Of a stretch of 64,000 bases of DNA, positions 9,403 through 16,380 are shown one piece after another. Position 1 is the stretch's first letter. Each line of letters starts with the position of its first letter. Origin of the DNA: Shumkonia mesophila (GTDB lineage Bacteria; Pseudomonadota; Alphaproteobacteria; Rhodospirillales; Shumkoniaceae); contig NZ_JAOTID010000004.1 in assembly GCF_026163695.1 (NCBI RefSeq), positions 186,001 to 250,000 of the forward strand. Reading direction: 5' to 3'. The notes under the pieces were generated by a model, which saw only the letters and a program-made list of their open reading frames with translations, was not told the DNA's origin and did no database searches. A program made the position numbers and the translations under genes.

Positions 9403-9512
9403 CTTTCCCTCCTTACCCGGCTGTTACCGGATGGGCCCCTCTTGCCTCATGATACTCGCCGGCGACGGAAAATTGAAGCGTTGCCGGGGGTTGGCGGAAC
9501 CGGTGTGACGCT

Positions 9513-9632
9513 CCCTCTCCGCCCCATTGGGGGGGAGAGGGCCGGGGAGAGGTGGGGAACTTCCCGGCGGCCGCAAGGCCCACCTCACCCGGCGCTACGC
9601 GCCACCCTCTCCCCCCTGTAGGGCGGAGAGGG
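9513..9632. repeat. CCCTCTCCGCC / GGCGGAGAGGG intergenic repeat
   Basis: About 120 bp with terminal inverted arms (CCCTCTCCGCCCC at the left, GGGCGGAGAGGG at the right) and an internal CACCTCACCCGGCGC / GAGAGGTGGGG pair. Near-identical copies are at 11264, 21940 and 49048, all between genes, suggesting a dispersed non-coding element that may double as a terminator. Confidence 0.85.
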
Positions 9633-9633
9633 T

Positions 9634-11172
9634 TCATCGGCGGATGACGGCGAGGCCCAGTTCCAGGGTCTGGTTGCGCGGGCCCGAGCTGTCGATGCGC
9701 CGCCACGAGATGTCGCCCAGGTCGTAGTGCAGCTGCTTTCTGACCACCGCGGCGTCGGCGTCGGAAACGTTGCGCTGGCGCTTGATGACGCGATGCTCCA
9801 TCACCTCGGGCGGCGCCTCCATCCAGATGCCCTGGAAGGGCACGCCCGCCTCCTTGGCGATGCGCTCGACCGTCTCGCGCTGCTCGGGCCTGGCGAACAC
9901 CGCGTCGGCGACCACGCAGTGGCCGGTCTTGAGCGCGGCCAGCACCTCGTCGAAGAGGGCTTGATAGGTCTTCTCGGTCATTTCCGGCGTATAGCCGCGC
10001 GGCCCCAGGTGGATCAACGGGTCGACGCCGGCGATCCGCTTGCGCAGGACGTCGGAGCGGATGACCCGGGCCCCCGGGCGCGAGCCGACGAAGGGGGCCA
10101 GTTCGCGGGCCATGCGCGACTTGCCGCTGCCCGACAGGCCGCCCACCGCGATGAGGCGGGTCGGCGCCACGTCGAGGTAATCGAGCGCCATCTGGTGGTA
10201 CTCGCGGGCCTCGGCGCGCTGGCGCCCCGCGGCCTCGGCGTCCGTGGCCCCGGCGGCGACGGTGGCGGCGACGAAGGCCCGGACCGAGGCGCGCATGGAA
10301 AGAAACAGCGGCAGCAGGGTCAGCCCCGCCGTGTCCCAGGTGACGTCGAGGTAGTGGTTGAGCACGAAACTGCCCAGCCGGCGCATGTCGAAGCGGTCGA
10401 GATCCATCAGCAGGAAGGCGAGATCGTAGAAGACGTCGATGACGGCGAAGGTGTCGTTGAACTCGATGGCGTCGAAGATGGTCGGCCCGCGCTCGGCGAG
10501 AAAGATGTTCCGCAGGTGCAGGTCGCCGTGGCAGAGCTTCAGCAGGCCGCCGTCGCGCCGCGCGTCCAGCAGGTCGCCGTGGCGCTCGAACAGCGCGCGC
10601 TCCCGGCGGTTCAGCCGCTCGACCGCCTGGGCGTCCAGCGTGCCCTCGGAAAAGCGGGCGTAGGAGGCCTCGTTCAGCTCCAGCGTGCGGCCGACCCATT
10701 CGCGGCCGCCGAAATCGGTGCGCGATTCGGCCGCCAGGTGGAAGCGGGCGATGGCCTCGGCCAGGTCCTCCATGACGCGCCGGTCGAGCTCGCCCAGGCT
10801 GGCCTTGCGGTCGAACAGCGAATCCTGCTCGAAGCGGCTCATGTCGACCACCCAGTCGACGGGCTGGCCGGCGCCGCCCAGCGTCAGGGCGCCGTCGGCC
10901 TCGCGCGTCACGGCGATGACGCCGTGATAGAGGTCGGGCGCGGTGCGCCGGTTGATCCTGACCTCCTCGGAACACGAGCGGTGGCGCCGATCCGCCGTCG
11001 AGAAATCGACGTAGGGATACTTGATGGCGCGCTTCAGCTTGAAGGCCCGGGTGCGGCCGATGAAGATGGCCGACATGTGGGTTTCGATGCGCTCGACGGT
11101 CTTGGTGCCGTCGTCGAACACCGCGGGGCTGGACAGGAAGGCGATGACTTCGGACTGGTCTTCGGCGCTCAC
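9634..11172 (-). CDS. APH-like kinase fused to P-loop ATPase (COG2187-COG0645 type)
   Basis: 512 aa, GTG start. The N-terminal 330 residues form an aminoglycoside-phosphotransferase-like fold with the catalytic loop CHGDLHLRNIFL near residue 219 and a following metal-binding FDAIEF. The C-terminal 170 residues form a separate P-loop kinase with Walker A GGLSGSGKSR (Lys351). The same two-domain arrangement is a conserved, uncharacterised family widespread in Proteobacteria and is not evidence of drug resistance. The physiological substrate is unknown. The gene is flanked on both sides by the 120-bp CCCTCTCC repeats. Confidence 0.88.
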   Translation of the reverse strand: MSAEDQSEVIAFLSSPAVFDDGTKTVERIETHMSAIFIGRTRAFKLKRAIKYPYVDFSTADRRHRSCSEEVRINRRTAPDLYHGVIAVTREADGALTLGGAGQPVDWVVDMSRFEQDSLFDRKASLGELDRRVMEDLAEAIARFHLAAESRTDFGGREWVGRTLELNEASYARFSEGTLDAQAVERLNRRERALFERHGDLLDARRDGGLLKLCHGDLHLRNIFLAERGPTIFDAIEFNDTFAVIDVFYDLAFLLMDLDRFDMRRLGSFVLNHYLDVTWDTAGLTLLPLFLSMRASVRAFVAATVAAGATDAEAAGRQRAEAREYHQMALDYLDVAPTRLIAVGGLSGSGKSRMARELAPFVGSRPGARVIRSDVLRKRIAGVDPLIHLGPRGYTPEMTEKTYQALFDEVLAALKTGHCVVADAVFARPEQRETVERIAKEAGVPFQGIWMEAPPEVMEHRVIKRQRNVSDADAAVVRKQLHYDLGDISWRRIDSSGPRNQTLELGLAVIRR

Positions 11173-11263
11173 GTGGACGGTCTCCCAAACATACCAATGG
11201 CTGGCCCGGCCAACCTACACGCCGCCCGCCCGCCAGAAAAGCGGGAAACGGGGGTTTTTTGCT

Positions 11264-11378
11264 CCCTCTCCGCCCCCCTGGGGGGAGAGGGCCGGGGAGA
11301 GGTGGGGCCGCAGCGCGACCCACCTCTCCCGGCCCGGCTTCGCTGGGCCACCCTCTCCCCCCTGAAGGGTGGAGAGGG
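11264..11378. repeat. CCCTCTCCGCC / GGAGAGGG intergenic repeat
   Basis: Second copy of the dispersed element, between the APH-kinase gene and the DMT exporter gene. Internal part GGGGCCGCAGCGCGACCCACC replaces the spacer of the copy at 9513 (shown only in outline); the outer arms are conserved. Confidence 0.85.
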
Positions 11379-11389
11379 TCAACCCTTCC

Positions 11390-12310
11390 CTACCCCGCGG
11401 CCGGCCCGCGCTTGCGCCGTTCGCGCAGCGAGATGTAGATGCCGGCGCCAATCACGATGGCGATGCCGGTCCAGGTCCAGGCGTCGGGGAAGTCGCCGAA
11501 CACGAAATAGCCGATGGTGGTGGCGTTGATCATCTCGGCGTAGGCGAAGGGGGCCAGCGTCGAGGCCGGCGTGTAGTCCAGCGCCTTGACCATCAGGATG
11601 TGATAGCCCGCCGCGATCGCCCCCATGACCCCCAGCAGCGCGACATCGACCAGCGTCGGCATCGCCCAGCCGAGCGGCAGCACGAACGGCACCACCACGG
11701 CGCCGGTAAGCGCCGCATAGGCGGCGCCGACCAGGGGCGGCGCGCTGCCGGTGACCTTGCGCGTGATGACCCAGTAAAGCGCGTTGCACAGCGCCGCGGC
11801 CAGGCCCAGCAGCGACCACCACTGAAACACGTCGGTGCCGGGGCGCACGATGATGGCGGTGCCGGCCATGCCGGCGATGACGGCCAGCCAGCGCCGGAGC
11901 CCCACCGTCTCGCCCAGAACCCAGGGCGACAGCGCGGTGACGATGAGCGGATAGGCGAAGATGAGGGCCAGCGTGTTGGCCATCGGCATGCGGGCCAGCG
12001 ACAGGAAGAAGAAGAAGGTACAGGCGACGGTGAAGGCGCCGCGCGCCACGTGCCAGAGGCCGCGCGCCGGGATCAGCGAGCCCCAGCCGTGGCGCGGCAC
12101 GATGAGGGGCAGCAGCAGCAGGAAGTGGAAGGTGTAGCGGAACCACACGATCTCGGCGACCGGATAGCGCGCCGTCAGCGCCTTGGCGATGCCGTCGTTG
12201 ACGGGGATCACCAGCATGGCGAAGACCATGAGGAGAATGCCCTTCAGCGGATCGGGGATGGCCATCGGCGGCGCGGCGGGGGGCGGGGGCGTGGAGAGGG
12301 GGTTCGTCAT
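11390..12310 (-). CDS. DMT-superfamily EamA transporter
   Basis: 306 aa with about ten hydrophobic helices arranged as two EamA repeats, the standard RhaT/DMT layout. The first repeat starts near residue 28 (GILLMVFAMLVIPVNDGIAK) and the second near residue 165. Short basic C-terminus (RERRKRGP). Inner-membrane permease for a small metabolite; family members export amino acids, nucleosides or polyamines, and the substrate is not predictable here. The N-terminus is Pro/Ala-rich. Confidence 0.88.
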   Translation of the reverse strand: MTNPLSTPPPPAAPPMAIPDPLKGILLMVFAMLVIPVNDGIAKALTARYPVAEIVWFRYTFHFLLLLPLIVPRHGWGSLIPARGLWHVARGAFTVACTFFFFLSLARMPMANTLALIFAYPLIVTALSPWVLGETVGLRRWLAVIAGMAGTAIIVRPGTDVFQWWSLLGLAAALCNALYWVITRKVTGSAPPLVGAAYAALTGAVVVPFVLPLGWAMPTLVDVALLGVMGAIAAGYHILMVKALDYTPASTLAPFAYAEMINATTIGYFVFGDFPDAWTWTGIAIVIGAGIYISLRERRKRGPAAG

Positions 12311-12687
12311 GATCCTGTCACGAGGCTTCGGCGGATCATGGAGGGGGACGGCATCCTTTGCAATGGGAGACGGCGGAAGAGCGAAATGACGAGAATCCGG
12401 TTTCGGCGATTGGGGCTAAGCGATTGAAAACGCAAAGGAATTCCCGGATTAGCGAAAAAAAACATCGTCATTTCTCGTCATTTTGCCATTTTCGTTTTTG
12501 TTTTCAGGAACTTAAGGGGTCTCGACGGAGGCGTTTCCGGCACGCCGAACCCGCAGAACCCCGCCGGGCGCCCCCCATGGCGCCCGCCGCCCCGTTTCCG
12601 TCGCGGGAAAAGGAATATAGGAATATATCACCTTTTAAAGGAATTTGCAACCAAATAATGGACGGCGGCCGCGAGGGCTTCGCGCCG
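12311..12687. other. 377-bp gene-free stretch with AT-rich patches
   Basis: No supportable gene. It contains two AT-rich patches (about 12430-12520 and 12610-12660) against the high-GC background, a short direct repeat TCGTCATTT at 12467-12485, and a 7-bp perfect stem GGGCGCC (12566-12572) / GGCGCCC (12579-12585) without a T-run. It is downstream of the ParDE pair and upstream of the DMT gene, so it may contain the DMT promoter and a TA-operon terminator. Confidence 0.5.
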
Positions 12688-13032
12688 CTATCCCAGCAAC
12701 CGGACCAGCATATGCCGGACGTGATCCTGGCCGCCGAAAAACACCCCAAGGATGCGCACGATCCGACGGTCGTCGTCCAGGTCGAACCAGAAAATTGCCC
12801 GGTCCACGGTGACGTTTCTGAGACCCGGCACGATATCGTCCCGTATCGTGCCTCGGTGCGGTGCCTTGGCGATGTCCTCGCCCGCTTTCCGGATCTCCAT
12901 CACCCGCCGGGCCGCCCTTTCGAACCCCTCCTCCCGTGTCTCGCCGAAGTCGACATACGAGCCGAACAGGTGGTCAAGGATGAGTGCGAAATCGTTCTCG
13001 GCTTCTTCGGAGAACTCAACGGCCCAGGCCAT
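12688..13032 (-). CDS. RelE/ParE-family toxin
   Basis: 114 aa. Starts MAWAVEFSEEAENDFALILD, the classic beta-strand plus helix of ParE/RelE, followed by conserved APHRGTIRDD and the C-terminal VRILGVFFGGQD strands seen in ParE plasmid-stabilisation toxins. ParE toxins poison DNA gyrase and RelE toxins cleave ribosome-bound mRNA; the sequence fits ParE better because it is paired with a ParD-type antitoxin. The start codon overlaps the antitoxin end by 17 bp, so the two are translationally coupled. Confidence 0.9.
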   Translation of the reverse strand: MAWAVEFSEEAENDFALILDHLFGSYVDFGETREEGFERAARRVMEIRKAGEDIAKAPHRGTIRDDIVPGLRNVTVDRAIFWFDLDDDRRIVRILGVFFGGQDHVRHMLVRLLG

Positions 13033-13291
13033 GCTCTTTCCGCTTTCGTTCGAGCATGGTTGCGACCCGATCCTTCATGTCGTCGGCGGAGACGAACCGT
13101 CCGTTCCGGCGTCGTTCGACCAGGTCCCGAAGGGCCAGTACATCCGCTTCCTCCGCCTCGGTCCGCTGGCGGAGGAGTTCCAACCCCTGCTGGACCACCG
13201 CGCTCATGCTGGGATAGCGCCCAGAGTCCACAAGGGCGCGGGCAAAGGCGTTCTGCCGATCGGTCAACGAAAAGGACGATTTGGCGGTCAT
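13016..13291 (-). CDS. ParD-family antitoxin
   Basis: 91 aa when started at the ATG at 13291, which has GGGAGG at ideal spacing; a longer reading to 13339 lacks a binding site. The N-terminal half (SSFSLTDRQNAFARALVDSG, then RYPSMSAVVQQGLELL) is a ribbon-helix-helix CC2985/ParD domain that binds its own promoter; the C-terminal helix (EEADVLALRDLVERR) neutralises the toxin. Placed first in the operon, as usual for type II systems. Confidence 0.9.
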   Translation of the reverse strand: MTAKSSFSLTDRQNAFARALVDSGRYPSMSAVVQQGLELLRQRTEAEEADVLALRDLVERRRNGRFVSADDMKDRVATMLERKRKEHGLGR

Positions 13292-13368
13292 AGCGTATCC
13301 TCCCTTGCCTACGGTATGACTTGGTAGCACCCACGTCAACGTTCAAGAGATGTTGCCGCGCCCCGCCC

Positions 13369-13800
13369 TCACAGATGCACGATGTCGACGTTCCCCCACT
13401 TCCCGGCGAGGTATTCCGCCACCAGCCGGCGGTGGCAGTGGTGGGGCTTGTCCTCGCTGCACAGAAGGCAGCCGCCGTCCAGCGTCTCGGGCGCCATCTC
13501 CTCGATGCGCCGGCTGGCCATGAGGGCGAGGAACCGCCGTTCGTAGTCGGCCCAGGCGCCGCGTTCCTTCTTGTAGAAATCGAGGATGTCCTGGGTGGGG
13601 GCCAGGGCGGCCACGTGCTCGTAGCCGATGCCGGCGACGGCCTTGGCGAAATAGGCGAGATCGTCGCGCTTGGCGAAGCCGGCGAGCTGCGAGACGTTGT
13701 TCAGGCGCACGTCGAGCATCTTGCGGACGCCGGCCTTTTTCAGGCGCGCGAAAAAATGCTCGGCCGAGGATTTGGTGAAGCCGATGGTGAAGATGCGCAT
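13369..13800 (-). CDS. DUF488 family protein
   Basis: 143 aa. The family signature is clear: MRIFTIGFTKSSAEHFF at the N-terminus, LDVRLNN, and a C-terminal Cys/His-rich LLCSEDKPHHCHRRLVAEYL. Biochemical function unknown; the conserved Cys-His cluster suggests a nucleic-acid or metal-linked role. The ATG at 13800 is the natural start, since sequence upstream in frame is low-complexity. Confidence 0.88.
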   Translation of the reverse strand: MRIFTIGFTKSSAEHFFARLKKAGVRKMLDVRLNNVSQLAGFAKRDDLAYFAKAVAGIGYEHVAALAPTQDILDFYKKERGAWADYERRFLALMASRRIEEMAPETLDGGCLLCSEDKPHHCHRRLVAEYLAGKWGNVDIVHL

Positions 13801-13999
13801 GCCGCCCTCCTCCGCAATCCCGTCCCCCCGACCATAGCCGAAACGGCCCCGGAGGCAAAAAGCTCCCTTTTTGCCCCCTTCCCCACCTACCCCCTGTGGC
13901 GGAAACGCCAAGACGCGCATCCGGGGGTTCCCTTGGCGGGCCGGCGGCGTCATGATCGTCCGCTCGCGCAACGGCCAGACGGGGAGGGCCGACATCGCC

Positions 14000-14812
14000 A
14001 TGAAGAACGCCGTCCTACCGGTTCTGGTCACCCTGATGGGCGTCGCCTGGCAATTCGGCATGACGATCCTGGATTGGATGGGCCCGCTGTTCGACGCCGT
14101 CGGCCTGGGCGACGCGGTGATCGACATGCAGGTGTGGCTGCTGAACCACCCGGAGGCCGCCGCCGACATCGTCGCCTGGAGCCTGATGATCGGCGGCGTC
14201 GCCGTGCCGCTGGCCCTTTATGGCGGGCCGCGGGTCTATCGGTCGTGGCGGCGCAAGGACCTGGAAATCGTCTACGACCCGGCCGACCCCGACGGGCAGT
14301 TCGGCGGCGTCGGCCCCTGGGTCCCCTATGGGGCCGAGGACGATGCGCCCGCCGTCACCGCCTTCGTGCTGCGCATCGGCGTGCGCAACAACGGGGCGAG
14401 GCCGATGCTGGACGTCGCCGGCACCCTCGAGGGGGCCATCGTGAAGCGGCCCCATCCGGTGGCCCTGCGCTTCACCCAGACGCGCGGGACGACCCTCGAC
14501 CTCGACCCCGGCGCCCTGGCCTTCCTCGACGTCGCCGCGCTGCCGGCCAACCCCGACGCCTGGACCGACAACGTCAGCCGCATCGTCGTGCGCATCGGCG
14601 CGCGGAAGACCGAGGAGGCGGTGAAGGTGTTCTTCATCGACAAGAAGCGCATGCCGCCGATGTACCCGGCCAACGAACGCAACGCCGGGCACGCGGCGCA
14701 GCCGGCGCCGGCGGCGTCCCTGGACAGGACGGCGGCCCCGGACGCGCCGGCGCCGCCCGCCACCCCCGCCGGGTCCCGCCGGGCGGCAAAGCGGAAAAAA
14801 GGCCCGCGGTAA
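14000..14812 (+). CDS. Unknown two-TM membrane protein
   Basis: 270 aa from the ATG at 14000, which has GGGAGGG 11 bp upstream; an alternative ATG at 13952 adds 16 residues. Two hydrophobic segments (about residues 3-24 and 55-77, WSLMIGGVAVPLALY) are followed by a soluble domain rich in beta-strand (DGQFGGVGPWVPYG, RIGVRNNGARPMLDVAGTL) that looks Ig-like or sandwich-like, and a disordered Ala/Pro/Lys tail ending KRKKGPR. I do not recognise the family. The soluble domain probably faces the cytoplasm or periplasm next to the membrane. Confidence 0.7.
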   Translation: MKNAVLPVLVTLMGVAWQFGMTILDWMGPLFDAVGLGDAVIDMQVWLLNHPEAAADIVAWSLMIGGVAVPLALYGGPRVYRSWRRKDLEIVYDPADPDGQFGGVGPWVPYGAEDDAPAVTAFVLRIGVRNNGARPMLDVAGTLEGAIVKRPHPVALRFTQTRGTTLDLDPGALAFLDVAALPANPDAWTDNVSRIVVRIGARKTEEAVKVFFIDKKRMPPMYPANERNAGHAAQPAPAASLDRTAAPDAPAPPATPAGSRRAAKRKKGPR

Positions 14813-14842
14813 CCGCCCCTTTCGACGCGTGGCTTCTTCTTT

Positions 14843-14870
14843 CGTCACTCCCGCGTTCGCGGGAGTGACG
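14843..14870. repeat. Single-module GTCACTCCCGCG repeat
   Basis: A compact perfect hairpin: CGTCACTCCCGCG-TT-CGCGGGAGTGACG. It sits between convergent genes and is well placed to act as a terminator. Confidence 0.75.
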
Positions 14871-14901
14871 AGAAGAGAGAAGTCGGCGCCTTTCCCGGTT
14901 C

Positions 14902-15123
14902 CTACTCCGTCATCGGCCGCCCGTCGTCCCTCAGCCAGACGTAAAGGGCCGGGATGACGAGGAGCGTCAGCGCCGTCGAGGAGGCCAGCCCGAAGACCAG
15001 CGAGATGGCGAGGCCCTGGAAGATGGGGTCGGCCAGGATGAAGGCGGCGCCGATCATGGCGGCCACCGCGGTGAGGAAGATCGGCTTGAAGCGGATGGCG
15101 CCGGCTTCCAGCAGCACGTCGCG
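14902..15123 (-). pseudogene. Truncated 3' end of an RND efflux permease gene
   Basis: These 222 bp encode the last 73 residues of an RND pump (from the LLEAGAIRFKPIFLTA region to DDGRPMT-stop) and match 16381-16602, the end of the intact RND gene, at about 94% identity. I count about 13 differences, nearly all synonymous; the only visible residue change is the last one (Glu for Ala). Similarity stops abruptly at 15123/16602. Read as the remnant of a second full-length copy whose body was lost or replaced. Confidence 0.9.
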
Positions 15124-15179
15124 ATCCGCGCCGCCCGGCGATCCGTCTCCCGCCCCTTTTCAATGTTCTATTTTTGTTC

Positions 15180-15212
15180 TTGATCCAATCCTTATTTTTC
15201 GGTATATATACC
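15180..15212 (+). promoter_or_regulatory. Predicted sigma70-type promoter with palindrome
   Basis: TTGATC (15180-15185), 17-bp spacer, TATATA (15203-15208), in an AT-rich patch 55-80 bp upstream of the peptidoglycan-binding protein gene. The -10 region lies inside a perfect 12-bp palindrome GGTATATATACC (15201-15212), which could be an operator. Predicted from sequence only. Confidence 0.5.
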
Positions 15213-15262
15213 TATCGTCGTGAAATACAGACATTCCGCCGTGGGTCGAAGGAGGACCGTTG

Positions 15263-15718
15263 ATGTCGCGCTTCAAACTGAAAGGGCCGGTGGCGCCGAA
15301 CGTCACCGGCGACGCGAAAGACATCATCGGCACCAAGACGGCATTGAACAGCCTCGGCTACTACCGGCATCCATCAGGCGGCAAGCTCGGCGGCTGGGTC
15401 GACTCCGCCATGTTCGACGCCATCCGCAATTTCCAGCAAGACAACGGCCTCGATGTCGACGGCATGATGCGCCCCGGCGGACCGACGGAGGCGGAAGTCA
15501 ACCGGCGCCTCGCGGAGACAAGGGGAACGCTCGCCGAGCCCGGGGACAAGATGCCGGTCATCGTTCCGCCGAACGTCGATCCTGGGATGCCGATCCTCAC
15601 AAAGCCCTTTGGGCCGGACGACAAGATCCCGCCCTATGTCGACGAGAACGGCCACATCATCTTGGAGGGGAAGCATCCCAAAACCGGGGCTTGGGTTCGC
15701 CCTCACAAAAGGACATGA
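15263..15718 (+). CDS. Peptidoglycan-binding domain protein
   Basis: 151 aa with ATG at 15263 behind a strong AAGGAGG. Residues about 20-70 form a PG_binding_1 three-helix domain (IIGTKTALNSLGYY, then DAIRNFQQDNGLDVDGMM). The C-terminal half is Pro/Asp-rich. No obvious signal peptide, so export would need another route; such standalone domains also occur in phage lysins and secreted effectors. Likely co-transcribed with the OmpA-like gene 56 bp downstream. Both lie inside the segment bounded by the two RND gene tails. Confidence 0.75.
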   Translation: MSRFKLKGPVAPNVTGDAKDIIGTKTALNSLGYYRHPSGGKLGGWVDSAMFDAIRNFQQDNGLDVDGMMRPGGPTEAEVNRRLAETRGTLAEPGDKMPVIVPPNVDPGMPILTKPFGPDDKIPPYVDENGHIILEGKHPKTGAWVRPHKRT

Positions 15719-15774
15719 CGAAGGTCGTTCGTTGGGCCGCAGGGTGGCATGATCGAAAGGAAGGAGGGGCGACA

Positions 15775-16257
15775 ATGCGATTTCCACTCGTCGTCGCCAT
15801 TGTCGTTGCGACGCTGGCTGGCCCGTCCGTCGCCGACGGACAGGAATGCCCGCCCCCACCGGCGAAGGGAGGCCTGGATTTTTCCCTTCCCTGCTGGCTG
15901 CTCCCGCCGATCCCGGAGGCGGACAGCAGGGTCTATTTTGGGTCCGGCTCTTTCGATTTGTCCGGGGAGGCGAAGGCGACCCTCGATCGGCAAGTCGCGA
16001 CACTGCGACAGTTCCCCGCCCTGAAGATCGAACTGATCGGCTTTGCGGACACCAGGGAAGCGCCGTCCAGTTCGGAGATGGAAGACCTGGGGCAGAAGCG
16101 GGCGGCTGCCGTGGGCACATACCTGATCGAAAAGGGCGTCGAGGCCGGCCGCATCACCGCCGCCGGCTATCCCTATGCGCCGATCTTTGCCCGCCGGATC
16201 GACGACAAAGTGCTTGCCGCCATGCGCTACGTCCGGACCAAAACGTCGGACCGCTAA
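15775..16257 (+). CDS. Secreted OmpA-family domain protein
   Basis: 160 aa. A signal peptide is evident (MRFPLVVAIVVATLAGPSVADG). The mature protein has an OmpA/MotB-like domain: VYFGSGSFDLSGEAKATLD, LKIELIGFADTRE, and a C-terminal RITAAGYP. Such domains bind peptidoglycan. The ATG at 15775 has AAGGAGGGG upstream. No lipobox and no beta-barrel, so a soluble periplasmic protein. Partnered with the preceding peptidoglycan-binding protein, suggesting a small cell-wall module. Confidence 0.82.
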   Translation: MRFPLVVAIVVATLAGPSVADGQECPPPPAKGGLDFSLPCWLLPPIPEADSRVYFGSGSFDLSGEAKATLDRQVATLRQFPALKIELIGFADTREAPSSSEMEDLGQKRAAAVGTYLIEKGVEAGRITAAGYPYAPIFARRIDDKVLAAMRYVRTKTSDR

Positions 16258-16380
16258 GGCCTTGGAAGCCGGAGCCTTCGACACCGCCCACGGGCTCGAA
16301 GCGCCAATGAGCAAAGCCCCCGCGGAGAGACGGGAGGGAAAGACGGCAGCCTTACGGCACTTTCCGCCGCCTTCTCCCCC

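Noticed and set aside
9634-11172. Aminoglycoside resistance gene
   Set aside because: The APH fold plus P-loop kinase fusion is a conserved housekeeping-type family without known drug modification.
12311-12687. Small gene in the AT-rich gap
   Set aside because: No frame with start, binding site and codon bias; hairpin and direct repeat only.
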